A DNA stretch of 64,000 nucleotides from an uncultured Actinomycetes bacterium. GTDB taxonomy: Bacteria; Actinomycetota; Acidimicrobiia; Acidimicrobiales; RAAP-2. A model generated the notes under the pieces. That model was not told where the DNA came from. It saw nothing but the letters and a program-made list of their open reading frames with translations, and did not search any database. Of this stretch, positions 41,813 through 50,900 are shown in pieces. The DNA is taken from assembly GCA_903830655.1 (NCBI GenBank), contig CAIKUQ010000069.1, positions 1-64,000 of the forward strand. The letters run 5' to 3'. How positions within the stretch are numbered: position 1 is the stretch's first letter; each line of letters begins with the position of its first letter. The translations under genes were made by a program, and so were the position numbers.

Positions 41813-42406
41813 ATGAAAGAACGCTGGCGTGGTCTATTGGGATTCCTCGGCCTGGTCGCCGACGATCATGGCGATTTTGGTCCAAACTACGGGCGAGAGA
41901 TTCGTGAGTCGGAAGTTGATGATTCATGGAGCGTTGGCGAACGCCGACCTTCCCCTCAGTCTCGTCCCGTGCCGCGTACTGCTCAGCCAGTGCAACCACC
42001 TCGCCCGGCCCAACAGAGTCGCACCATTCCGAGTGTCACCGTTATCGGGGCGCCCAGTGGTGCCCCTCGAATAATGGAGCCAATGAACTCCGTTCGTCGT
42101 GGCGCCCCCTCAAACTTCAATCATTCGACCGACCTAGTAGATCTGGCCCCGAAATCAATAAACGACGCCAATCAAATTGTCTTGACCTTACGTGAGAATC
42201 GCGCCATTGTCCTTTCGACTGCGGGGATTAGCAAGCAGGCCCAGCAGAGGCTTTTAGACTTCACCTCCGGCTCGGTCTACGCACTGAGGGCAAGTATTAA
42301 GAAATTGAGCGATGTGCGCTGGCTTCTGATTCCGCAAGGCCTCGTCATTGACGAGGAATTCATTGAGCGAATCAAATACGCCAACCTTTCGGATGGGCAG
42401 TTCTAA
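41813..42406 (+). CDS. sepF: Cell division protein SepF
   Basis: Membrane-associated FtsZ partner. A short N-terminal amphipathic segment (MKERWRGLLGFLGL), a disordered proline-rich region (about 35-85) and the SepF domain with INDANQIVLTLRENRAIVLS and RLLDFTSGSVYALRASIKKLS. 197 residues. ATG at 41813 chosen because AGGAG lies six bases upstream. In actinobacteria lacking FtsA it anchors FtsZ. Its stop overlaps the YggT-family ATG. Confidence 0.95.
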   Translation: MKERWRGLLGFLGLVADDHGDFGPNYGREIRESEVDDSWSVGERRPSPQSRPVPRTAQPVQPPRPAQQSRTIPSVTVIGAPSGAPRIMEPMNSVRRGAPSNFNHSTDLVDLAPKSINDANQIVLTLRENRAIVLSTAGISKQAQQRLLDFTSGSVYALRASIKKLSDVRWLLIPQGLVIDEEFIERIKYANLSDGQF

Positions 42407-42657
42407 TGGGTTTCATTCACTTGGCCATCACCCTTTTTGTTTGGTGCTTGATCATTCAAGCTCTCTTAAGCTGGTTTCCGTCGTCGCCCAATTCAACCGG
42501 CCTCAATAATTTCAAGAATGCGCTACACACAATCACTTCACCAGTGCTGGGCCCGATTCGCCGAGCAATTCCGCCCGTTCGTTTTGGGGGAGTTGGCGTA
42601 GATCTGTCACTACTCATAGCGGTCTTCGGGTTGCAACTAATCAACTCCTTCATCTAA
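42406..42657 (+). CDS. YggT-family membrane protein
   Basis: 83-residue protein with two hydrophobic segments and the motif SPVLGPIRRAIPPVRFGGVGVDLS typical of the YggT/YlmG family, found between sepF and divIVA. Role thought to relate to division or membrane-protein placement; not settled. Confidence 0.9.
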   Translation: MGFIHLAITLFVWCLIIQALLSWFPSSPNSTGLNNFKNALHTITSPVLGPIRRAIPPVRFGGVGVDLSLLIAVFGLQLINSFI

Positions 42658-42668
42658 CTCGGGGAAAG

Positions 42669-42674
42669 TAGGCT
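42669..42674 (+). promoter_or_regulatory. -10 element for divIVA
   Basis: TAGGCT, six bases before the divIVA ATG at 42681. This suggests divIVA also has its own promoter inside the cluster. Confidence 0.45.
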
Positions 42675-42680
42675 CATCAC

Positions 42681-43505
42681 ATGGAAAATCCAGGCAGCAA
42701 ACGTAGCGCCATCGATCACCTTGATTCGATCACCTTTAAGGTTGGTCTCAAGGGGTACAGCGTCGACGAAGTCGATGAGTACCTAGAGCGACTCTCGGGC
42801 GAAGTCAACCAATTAAAGGACATGGTCTCGCAATTGCGCCAGCAACTACGTGTTGCCCAAGAGCGTGGGGTGAGTGGTCCCGCCACTGGTCAAGTACCCG
42901 CCGCCGCACCAGTAGCCGCCGGAGTAATCCAGGTAGGTCGAGTTGCGAGCAGCGCCGAATCTGAAACCGTGACTTCAATGATTTCTATGGCCCAGAAGTT
43001 TGTCGAGCAGGCAAAGGTTGATGCCGAGACAAAGGCCCGCGAGATCATGAGCGCCGCACAAGAGCGTTCGCGCGAATTAGTGGCTGAAGCCAAGAGTCGC
43101 GCAGAAGATGAAGTGACTCGCCTTAATGGCTTGAAGCAGCGTCTCGGCGAGGATATCGAAACGCTGTCCACTCGCCTTGAAAGCGAGCGTGCTCGCTTGA
43201 CTACCGTGATAGTCGAGTTTTCCCGCTGGATAGAGGGATCCTTTCAAGTTGCAAAACCCCACACCGGCGAAACCAAGCAAACACCTACTGAGATTGAGGA
43301 ACCGGTCCTCGAAGCAGAGAGTTTTGTCGCTGATCCACCCGCCCCGTCCCCAGTCACTCAGGCCCAGCCTGTGGTGCCGCCAGCGGCGCCTGCCCCTGGG
43401 CCTGCGGCCTCTGAAGAGCGCCACCCACAAAGTGCTTCAGCGGGAGCAACTTGGCCACCAAAACCCGCTGAGCGCCAGCCAACGCTGGACGAGGGTAATC
43501 ACTAA
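42681..43505 (+). CDS. divIVA: DivIVA/Wag31-family polar growth protein
   Basis: Coiled-coil scaffold that marks poles and septa; in actinobacteria it directs apical wall growth. The N-terminal membrane-binding domain reads SITFKVGLKGYSVDEVDEYLERL, then a coiled coil (about 35-65 and 90-180) with a linker, and a disordered proline/alanine-rich tail (about 205-274). 274 residues, similar to Wag31. Confidence 0.93.
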   Translation: MENPGSKRSAIDHLDSITFKVGLKGYSVDEVDEYLERLSGEVNQLKDMVSQLRQQLRVAQERGVSGPATGQVPAAAPVAAGVIQVGRVASSAESETVTSMISMAQKFVEQAKVDAETKAREIMSAAQERSRELVAEAKSRAEDEVTRLNGLKQRLGEDIETLSTRLESERARLTTVIVEFSRWIEGSFQVAKPHTGETKQTPTEIEEPVLEAESFVADPPAPSPVTQAQPVVPPAAPAPGPAASEERHPQSASAGATWPPKPAERQPTLDEGNH

Positions 43506-43560
43506 CCACCTAACCCCAGGCTGGTAAGTTTGCGGGCTAAGTAAGCATCTAGGAGTAACC

Positions 43561-44805
43561 ATGTCACCAACCGCTAAAAAAGCCGCTAAAAAAGCCACTA
43601 AAAAAGTGGCAACGAAGAAGGCCGTGGCGAAAAAGAGCCACGCCAAGAAGCCAATCGGTAAGAAAACCACGAAGAAGAGGGTTGTGGCCAAGAAGCCCGC
43701 ACCGAAGAAGAAAACTGCAGCAAAGTCCGCCCCAAAGAAGAGCGCGTCGCAAATAAAGGCCGCGGCCGCTAAGAAAGCGCAGCAACTCAAAGTAGTGGCG
43801 GAAAAGAAAAAGCGCCTCGCGGCCCAAGTTGCCGCCAAGAAGGCAAAGGAAGCGAAAGCCGCAAAGCTGCTCAAGGTTAAAAAGGCTAAGGAAGCACAAG
43901 CGGCAAGGCTCTTGAAGGCCAAAAAGTTGCGCGAAGCGCAGTTACTCAAAGCAAAGAAACTCCGTGAAGCTAAAGAACTTCAAGCGAAAAGGGCTAAAGA
44001 GGCCCAACTCGCTAAAGCCAAGAAGGCACGTGAGGCAGCCGCCCAGGTAGCCGCCAAGCGCGTTGCCGACCGCCTGAAGGCGCAAGCAATTGCTAAGGCA
44101 AAGAAGGATCGAGAAATTGCGGCCAAGGCCGCAGCCAAGAAAAAGATTCAAGAGGCCAAGGCCAAGGCGCAAGCGGCGATTAAAGCTAAGCGGGAACGCG
44201 AAGTCAAGGCCCGTATTGCTGCTCGCGAGGCTGAGGTTCGTCGTAAGGCCAAGGAAAAGGCCATGGCGGAAGCCAAGAAGCTCCGTGACCAAGAAGCGAA
44301 GCGCAAAGCTATTGAAACCGAGAAGCTCCGCAAGCAACGAGAAATTGAGCGTCTAAACAAGGTCGAGGCTGATCGAGTCGCGCGTCGCGAAGCTGAGGAG
44401 TTAAAACGTCTCGAAGCGTTAGATCGTAAGAAGAATTCCAAGCCCTACGCCGGTGACAGCGCATTCCTCGAAGAGGTGCGCCAGTTGCTGGTCGCTGAAC
44501 GCCAAGTGACCGCAGCCCAAGTTGCAGATTCCGACGCCAAAGCTGAAGAGATGCTGGTCGACCGCGAGCGCCTTGAATACGACGATGAGGATGGCTCGAG
44601 TGTGGCCTCTGACATCGAACGTGACCAAGCGAAGGAATATGCGTCGCAACTGCGTTTGAAGATTGACGAAATCGATGTAGCCCTTTCTCGAATTGCGGAC
44701 AGCAGTTACGGTCGCTGTGACGAGTGTTACGAATCAATTGGTCGAGACCGCTTGCGTTTCCAGGTGCCAGTCTTCTTGTGCCTCAAGTGCCGCGCCAACG
44801 TTTAA
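43561..44805 (+). CDS. Lysine-rich helical protein with C-terminal DksA/TraR zinc finger
   Basis: 414 residues. Residues 1-65 are a histone H1-like tail of KKA/KKAT repeats; 65-295 is a long, highly charged K/A/R/E helical region; 300-414 is a DksA/TraR-type domain with the C4 finger Cys386-Cys389 (CDEC) and Cys407-Cys410 (CLKC). DksA-type fingers let proteins insert into the RNA polymerase secondary channel, and the basic tail should bind DNA or RNA (inference). AGGAG is five bases before the ATG. A DksA-like gene before lspA is a known actinobacterial arrangement, but such a tail is unusual. Confidence 0.85.
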   Translation: MSPTAKKAAKKATKKVATKKAVAKKSHAKKPIGKKTTKKRVVAKKPAPKKKTAAKSAPKKSASQIKAAAAKKAQQLKVVAEKKKRLAAQVAAKKAKEAKAAKLLKVKKAKEAQAARLLKAKKLREAQLLKAKKLREAKELQAKRAKEAQLAKAKKAREAAAQVAAKRVADRLKAQAIAKAKKDREIAAKAAAKKKIQEAKAKAQAAIKAKREREVKARIAAREAEVRRKAKEKAMAEAKKLRDQEAKRKAIETEKLRKQREIERLNKVEADRVARREAEELKRLEALDRKKNSKPYAGDSAFLEEVRQLLVAERQVTAAQVADSDAKAEEMLVDRERLEYDDEDGSSVASDIERDQAKEYASQLRLKIDEIDVALSRIADSSYGRCDECYESIGRDRLRFQVPVFLCLKCRANV

Positions 44806-45260
44806 GGATTCGCTGGAATCTCAGCGTTGCCTACATTGCGCTTGTCGTCATCGCGGTTGATGCTGCGGTTAAGGCTTGGTTACGCCGCGATTTGCCGAGT
44901 GCTGGATGGCACTTCGGTAGCGAGGTAGCCATAAAGACGCACTACAACTCCGGACTCTCATTTTCGATGAGTTCTGCGAACAGCCTCGTTGTTGCCGTGG
45001 TCGCCTTAGCGGTGGCAACAGCAGTGTTGCTGGCCGGCCTGGGGGCCGCCAGAGGGCTGCCGACCGCTGGATTTGGCCTGCTCGTAGGAGGCGGTTTGGC
45101 GAACCAAATTGATCGTTTCGCAGCCACGCCTCATGAAGTTACTGATTACGTTGCTATCTCTAGTTTCCCAGTGTTCAATCTGGCTGACGTTGCCGTTACC
45201 GTTGGAGTCGTGCTCTTACTGCTGGCGGTAGTCAAAAACAAACGATTGATGGCTCGATGA
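44778..45260 (+). CDS. lspA: Lipoprotein signal peptidase
   Basis: Signal peptidase II that cleaves prolipoproteins. Four hydrophobic segments; NSGLSF, GGGLANQIDR and FNLADVAVTVG hold the conserved catalytic aspartates. The start is uncertain: GTG codons at 44778 and 44787 both lie within the end of the DksA-type gene; 44778 gives 160 residues. No start after the previous stop gives a full protein. Overlaps rluD by four bases. Confidence 0.88.
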   Translation: MPQVPRQRLRIRWNLSVAYIALVVIAVDAAVKAWLRRDLPSAGWHFGSEVAIKTHYNSGLSFSMSSANSLVVAVVALAVATAVLLAGLGAARGLPTAGFGLLVGGGLANQIDRFAATPHEVTDYVAISSFPVFNLADVAVTVGVVLLLLAVVKNKRLMAR

Positions 45261-46231
45261 CCGATGATTTCGAACAAGAGAATGTTGCGGGGGAGGAGCT
45301 TGATGTCATTATCCCCGGCGCGCTCGAGGGCGTACGCATTGACCGCGCTCTATCTATCCTGACCGGTCTGAGCCGTTCGGAAGCATCAGCAATCCTGGAC
45401 TCGGGTGTCGTATCCCTTGATGGAAAATTAATCGTGAAGGCTTCAGTCTCGCTTTTGCCTGGACAACATTTGACCGCCATGCTTCCCGCGCCTGACTCAG
45501 GCGAAGTCTCGGCAGATAGTTCCGTTCCAGTTGAGGTTGTTTTCGAAGATCGCGATTTCATCATTGTTTCTAAGGCACCGAACCAAGTGGTCCATCCGGG
45601 AGCGGGTCAGCGCGAGGGAACGCTCGTAGCGGGTGTCTTGGCAAAATACCCCGAGATGATGGAGCTCGCTCGAATGGGATTGTGTGACCCCATTAGGCCC
45701 GGAGTTGTCCACCGTCTTGATAAGGGAACTTCAGGGGTCTTGGCCTTCGCTCGAACTCCGGAAGGCTTTGCGAGTTTGTCTGAACAATTGGCGGACCGTT
45801 CGATGGAGCGTATCTACATTGGCATGGTCGAGGGTCATGTCGCCGAGGAGCGAGGGATAGTCGACGCCCCAATTGGCCGGTCCTCGCGAACCCCAACGAT
45901 GATGTCGGTGCGCAGTGATGGTCGCCCGGCGCGTACTCACTATGAGGTATTGACCCGGATTGACAAACCACACGCCATGAGTTTATTGCGATTGCAACTA
46001 GACACCGGACGGACACATCAGATTCGAGTTCACCTGAGCACTATTGGTCATCCAATTGTGAATGATGCGCGCTATGGACACCGCCGTGAACGACGCCTCG
46101 ACGACGATCGATTTTTCTTGCACTCGCAGTCTCTAGCCTTTGCTCACCCGCGCACGGGAGAGTGGGTGAGTCAGCAGGTGCCACTGCCGGCCGATATTGC
46201 CTCTATGGTGCCCGAGGGTATTGAGTTTTAA
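45257..46231 (+). CDS. 23S rRNA pseudouridine synthase, RluD family
   Basis: Pseudouridylates rRNA. An N-terminal S4 RNA-binding domain (about 22-85) precedes the catalytic domain with HRLDKGTSG, where Asp155 is the nucleophile, and RTHQIRVHL near 245. 324 residues; RluD is the closest recognised group, but the exact target is not proven. lspA-rluD pairing is common. Its TAA shares four bases with the convergent sigma-factor stop. Confidence 0.93.
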   Translation: MTDDFEQENVAGEELDVIIPGALEGVRIDRALSILTGLSRSEASAILDSGVVSLDGKLIVKASVSLLPGQHLTAMLPAPDSGEVSADSSVPVEVVFEDRDFIIVSKAPNQVVHPGAGQREGTLVAGVLAKYPEMMELARMGLCDPIRPGVVHRLDKGTSGVLAFARTPEGFASLSEQLADRSMERIYIGMVEGHVAEERGIVDAPIGRSSRTPTMMSVRSDGRPARTHYEVLTRIDKPHAMSLLRLQLDTGRTHQIRVHLSTIGHPIVNDARYGHRRERRLDDDRFFLHSQSLAFAHPRTGEWVSQQVPLPADIASMVPEGIEF

Positions 46232-47091
46232 GCGATTGCGCGGGCGGCCAGTATTGCGGTGTCGCCCTTCAAGGTAGCCAGGGCCTCTTCTTCGGCGCGG
46301 CGAACACGACGCACCCCAATGTCTAAGACGGTGGCGGTTGCCTGCAGCGACAGTGGCGTTGTCCCATCGAGTCCAAATCGACGTGTGAGCACATCACGTT
46401 GAATTTTGGTGAGCTTCGCCAACGCACCATGGACTTGATTGTCCATCATTGTTTGCTCGACATCGCCCACCCAGTCGCTCTGGCTTGGCGCAACGAGGTC
46501 TCCCAAGGTAGTAGCCGAGTCCGCCGAAGCGGGCTGGTCTAGCGAAGCGGTGACACCAGCGAGTCCGCGGAGTCCTTCGCGGACCTCCTTGCTCATGCCG
46601 GTGGCTTCGGTCAATTCATCGTCGGTAGGTTTGCGTCCAAAGATGGAAGTGAGCTCTGCGGTAGTTGCCTCAAGGCGCTGGAGCTGCTCGCCAACCTCGA
46701 GTGGAATACGAATGGTTCGGCCATGCTGTTGCACGGCACGTTGTAAGGCTTGACGAATCCACCAGGTCGCGTACGTCGAGAACTTAAAACCACGCTCCCA
46801 GTCGAATTTTTCGACGGCGCGTAAAAGTCCGAAGACTCCCTCTTGGACGAGGTCGGTCATTTCGACGCCGCGGTCCTGGTAGCGACGGGCCCAGTGAAGG
46901 ACGAGGCGTAGGTTGGCGGCGACCATCTGCTTTTTGGCCTCTTCGTCGCCGGCGGTCACGCGCTTGGCGAGCTCGACTTGCTCGTCGTAGTTCGGCATGG
47001 GGTAGCGATCGAGGTCGCGCATCAACAAACCGAGCATGTCGTTGGTGTTGATGGCCGTACGGCGGGCGTTGGTGTCCTTAGTGGTGTTCAT
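46228..47091 (-). CDS. Sigma-70 family RNA polymerase sigma factor (group 2-like)
   Basis: Carries region 1.2 (NTNDMLGLLMRDLDRYPMPN), region 2 with NLRLVLHWARRYQDRGVEMTDLVQEG and KFSTYATWWIRQALQRAV, region 3 (IRIPLEVGEQL...) and region 4. There is no region 1.1. Region 2.4 is like the housekeeping factor, so similar -10 sites are expected, but region 4.2 (SLQATATVLDIGVRRVRRAEEEAL) departs from the usual TLEEVG..RERIRQIE pattern. ATG at 47091 gives 287 residues, with GGAG upstream; likely an alternative factor. Confidence 0.9.
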   Translation of the reverse strand: MNTTKDTNARRTAINTNDMLGLLMRDLDRYPMPNYDEQVELAKRVTAGDEEAKKQMVAANLRLVLHWARRYQDRGVEMTDLVQEGVFGLLRAVEKFDWERGFKFSTYATWWIRQALQRAVQQHGRTIRIPLEVGEQLQRLEATTAELTSIFGRKPTDDELTEATGMSKEVREGLRGLAGVTASLDQPASADSATTLGDLVAPSQSDWVGDVEQTMMDNQVHGALAKLTKIQRDVLTRRFGLDGTTPLSLQATATVLDIGVRRVRRAEEEALATLKGDTAILAARAIA

Positions 47092-47193
47092 ATTTTCTCT
47101 ATTCTCCAACGGCCCTTAGTGGCCATTTTTCCTATTTCGTTATGTTTATTTTACCACTCGGTTACTTGTTGAAATATGAGAAAAACATAAATT

Positions 47194-47238
47194 CTGGGAC
47201 CAGTTACTGCAAATTGTTTGCAATTTGCTTGGCCCCAG
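47194..47238 (+). promoter_or_regulatory. Nested inverted repeat upstream of bpa
   Basis: Inner arms GCAAATTG (47209-47216) and CAATTTGC (47221-47228) around TTTG are perfect; outer arms CTGGGACCA (47194-47202) and TGGCCCCAG (47230-47238) pair at 8 of 9. A further CACAATTTGCC half-site follows at 47242. It lies in the 291-base gap between the divergent sigma-factor and bpa genes, so it may be an operator. No T tract. The remaining gap holds AT-rich sequence with a possible TAAAAT element toward the sigma gene. Confidence 0.5.
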
Positions 47239-47370
47239 ATGCACAATTTGCCAGGTGCAAGCCAACAGCTGTGTCCACAAAGAGCCTTCGACCTAGTCAA
47301 ATGAGCACACTCACCCTCGGGATTACGAACACCGTTCTGGAAAGCAAACAGGGATATTCACTTTTCGTGG

Positions 47371-47376
47371 CATTCT
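47371..47376 (+). promoter_or_regulatory. Weak -10-like element for bpa
   Basis: CATTCT, six bases before the GTG at 47383; it lacks the first T of the pattern seen elsewhere in the window. Confidence 0.25.
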
Positions 47377-47382
47377 GTAGGG

Positions 47383-47871
47383 GTGACAGACTCAACCGCC
47401 CCGCTGAATCCTGACGAAGTGCTCGCTCCAGGAGTGGAGAGTGCTGAGGCTGAAAAATTGGGCGTAGAGGGTGAGTCGGATTACATCTCTCAACCCGCCA
47501 AGGTAATGCGAATCGGATCGATGGTTAAGTCCCTGCTCGACGAGGCCCGCACCGCAGAGATTGATGACGCTGGCCGGAAACGATTGGGCGAGATTTATTC
47601 CCTGTCGATAGAGGAGCTTTCCGGTGCGCTCTCGCCCGATCTCGTAAAAGAGCTTTCTCGTATGGCCCTGCCTTTTAGCGGGAACGTACCGACCGAATCG
47701 GAACTCCGTATCGCCCAAGCGCAATTGGTCGGCTGGCTGGAGGGCCTCTTTCATGGGATTCAGGCCTCACTCTTTGCGCAGCAAGCAGCCGCTCAAGCCC
47801 AGCTGGAGCAAATGCGCGAACGCTCCTTAAGCCCTGGCCAAAACGTGACTCAGCCAGGAAATTATCTTTAA
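47383..47871 (+). CDS. bpa: Bacterial proteasome activator Bpa
   Basis: ATP-independent ring activator that opens the 20S proteasome gate and feeds unfolded proteins in. AKVMRIGSMVKSLLDE, LRIAQAQLVGWLEGLFHGIQ and LFAQQAAAQAQLEQMRE are the DUF2587 core, and the chain ends GNYL (159-162), the gate-opening C-terminal motif with the penultimate tyrosine. 162 residues. Its presence implies 20S proteasome genes elsewhere. GTG start; divergent from the sigma factor. Confidence 0.93.
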   Translation: MTDSTAPLNPDEVLAPGVESAEAEKLGVEGESDYISQPAKVMRIGSMVKSLLDEARTAEIDDAGRKRLGEIYSLSIEELSGALSPDLVKELSRMALPFSGNVPTESELRIAQAQLVGWLEGLFHGIQASLFAQQAAAQAQLEQMRERSLSPGQNVTQPGNYL

Positions 47872-47898
47872 ACAAACCCAGGTGTCACCCGCTGGCAC

Positions 47899-47904
47899 TA
47901 GCCT
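47899..47904 (+). promoter_or_regulatory. -10 element for the dnaE leader
   Basis: TAGCCT, seven bases before the ATG of a nine-codon ORF at 47912. Confidence 0.4.
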
Positions 47905-47911
47905 CATCACG

Positions 47912-47941
47912 ATGAATTGCTACGAGCGGGACGAACGGTAA
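47912..47941 (+). CDS. Nine-codon leader ORF coupled to dnaE
   Basis: ATG-initiated MNCYERDER followed by TAA, whose last base is the first base of the dnaE ATG (TAATG). It lies at leaderless distance from a TAGCCT hexamer. The overlap is the layout of translational coupling, so ribosomes finishing the leader could restart on dnaE, which lacks a clear Shine-Dalgarno. Too short to judge as a real peptide; may act only by being translated. Confidence 0.4.
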   Translation: MNCYERDER

Positions 47942-50900
47942 TGGCCGAAGAGTTCGTACACCTGCACAACCACACCGAGTATTCGATGCTCGATGGGGCG
48001 GCTCGAATCGAAGAGATGGTTGCCGCGGCGAAGGCCGATGGGCAGCGGGCGATCGCCATCACCGACCATGGCAACCTCTACGGGGCGATTGATTTCTATA
48101 CCGCGGCTAAAAATGCAGATATGAACCCCATCTTGGGGTTTGAGGCGTACATGGTTGACGATCGATATTCGCGTCCCGCACGACGCGGGAAAGATGACGA
48201 CACCGGCGGTGAAATTGAAGGCGGCAAGAAGGCCTATAACCACCTCACCCTTCTTTGCGAAACCGACAAGGGCTATCGAAACTTGCGAGAGCTTTCCTCC
48301 TTGGCGTTTCTCGAGGGCTATTACGTTAAGCCGCGCTTGGACTGGGAGCTCCTTGAGCGTTTTTCCGAGGGCTTGATCGCCACATCCGGGTGCTTGGGTG
48401 GAACCGTTCTGCAATCGCTACTCCGAGGGGAATACGAGACTGCGAAAAGTGACGCCGCACGCCTCCAGAGCATCTTTGGCCGAGACAATTTCTTCATTGA
48501 AATGCAAGACCACAACATGCCCGAACAGCGCCGCACAAATCCTGACCTCTTAAAAATTGCTAAGGAAATCAACGCACCGCTCTTGGCCACCAACGACCTT
48601 CACTACGTGAAGCACTCCGACTACGAGATGCACGACGCATTGTTGTGCGTGGGAACTGGGTCGAGGGTCGCGGATGTTGAGCGATTCAGGTTTGCCAGTG
48701 ACCAGCACTACTTGAAGACTGCCGCGGAGATGCGGTATCTCTTTCGCGATATTCCCGACGCCTGCGACAACACCCTGCTGATTGCTGAGCGCGCCAATGT
48801 CGCCATCGAATTTGACCAGGACGCGTTGCCAGAATTTGTGCTCCCACCCGAGCTCGCAAAACTGCCCCATAAAGAGGGTGCGGCCAAGTACCTCAGTGAA
48901 CTTTGTTACCGCGGAGCCCATGACCGCTTTGGTCCCACACTCACCGACGAGCAGAATGAGCGCCTGGAGTATGAGCTACGGGTCATCAATGAGATGGGAT
49001 TCGCCGACTACTTCTTAGTGGTGTGGGATCTCATCAAGTACGCCCGTGACCGAGGGATTCGTGTCGGACCCGGACGTGGCTCGGCGGCGGGATGTTTTAT
49101 TGCTTACTGCCTGCGCATTGTCGACCTCGACCCCATCCAGTACGGCCTGCTCTTTGAGCGGTTCTTGAACCCTGGCCGCAAATCCATGCCCGACATCGAT
49201 ATGGACTTTGATGAGCGTTACCGCAGTGAAATGATTCGCTACGCCGGCGAGCGTTACGGAGTCGATCACGTGGCTCAAATCGTCACCTTCTCGACGATTA
49301 AAGCGCGAGCGGCGGTGCGCGACGCCGCGCGCGTGCTGGGCTACAGCCCGAAGATCGGTGACAATATTGCCAAAGCCATGCCCCCTTTAGTCTTGGGCCA
49401 AGACCTTCCGCTGCAAGCATGTTTTGAAGTGACCGAGGGTTACGAAAAGCGATTTCCCGAGGCTGCGGGTCTGCGCCAAATGTACGCCGACGATGCTGAG
49501 GTTAAACACGTTGTTGATACAGCGATGGGTTTTGTCAATAAGCGTCGACAAGCTGGAATTCACGCCGCCGCAGTTGTCATCACTAAAGAACCGGTTATGG
49601 AATACGTTCCAGTCTCGCGTAAGAGCTCTAATGGCACCGGTGATGACGCTCCAGTCGTGACGCAGTACGAAATGAACTGGATTGAAAAGCTGGGTCTTCT
49701 GAAAATGGACTTTTTAGGTCTGCGCAACCTAGCAATTATTGAGCGCACTCTGGAACATATTGAACGCCGGCACGGAATCAAAGTAGATATTGACAACGTT
49801 CCCTTGGATGACCCCAAGGTCTTCGCTCTCTTGCAGCAGGGCAACTCGATGGGAATCTTTCAACTCGAGGGCGACAAGATGCGCCAACTCATGCGACGTT
49901 TGGCTCCGACACAATTCGAGGACATTGGCGCACTCGTGGCGCTTTATCGACCAGGTCCACTTTCAGAAAATGTACACAACGACTACGCGGACCGTAAGAA
50001 TCTCCGCAAGGACGTCACCTACGACCACCCAGACCTCGAGGCGATTCTCGGCGATACGAATGGGCTCATGATCTACCAAGAAGATGTCATGCGCGTGGCC
50101 CAAAAGGTGGCGGGCTTTACGATGAGCGAAGCGGATGACCTGCGTAAGGCCTGTTCGAAGAAGGACCGTGAACTCATTCACGCCCAGCGCATTAAGTTCG
50201 TCGACGGTACTGACCGCTTAGGTTATGGGCGTGAATTTGGAGAGCGCCTCTTTGACAAAATCGAGCCTTTCGCGGACTACGCCTTCAATAAATCACACGC
50301 CTATGGATATGCCCTCATTGCCTACCAAAATGCTTGGCTGAAGGCGAATTACCCCGTTGAGTACATGGCGGCTCTGTTGACATCGTTTGGTGATGACAAA
50401 GACAAGGCATCGTCTTACTTAAACGAGGCTCGTCAAATGGGCATACGAGTTAGCGTCCCCAGTGTGAATGATTCCCTCGCGGAATATTCCCCTTCACTGG
50501 TGCAAGAGAACGCCATCTTCTACGGCATGGCGGCAATCCGCAACGTTGGCGAATTAGTGGTAGAGATGATTGTCGCCGAACGTGAAGCGGGCGGGCCGTT
50601 TAACTCGATTTACGACTTTGTTCGTCGTGTCGACCCCCGAGTTCTCAACCGCCGAACTATGGAATCGCTCATCAAGGCTGGGTCATTCGACTGTCTAAAC
50701 GTGTCTCGCCAGGGGCTGCTCTTGAAACAAGAGGAACTTGTAAATGTCACCTTGTTGCGGCGCAGAGACCATTCGGCAGGAATCGCGACTCTCTTCGCCT
50801 CCTTCGACGAAGATGCGGGGCAAGACTGGTCGGGTACCGATGTGCAAATTAGTGATCTCGAATTTGGGAAGGCTCAGAAGCTTGATTTCGAGCGCGAGAT

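Noticed and set aside
43561..44440. Lysine-rich region as a non-coding low-complexity artefact
   Set aside because: The frame is open without interruption, has a good ribosome site at its start, and runs directly into an intact DksA zinc finger.
47194..47238. Inverted repeat as a transcription terminator
   Set aside because: No T run follows on either strand and it lies upstream of both divergent genes, not after a gene.
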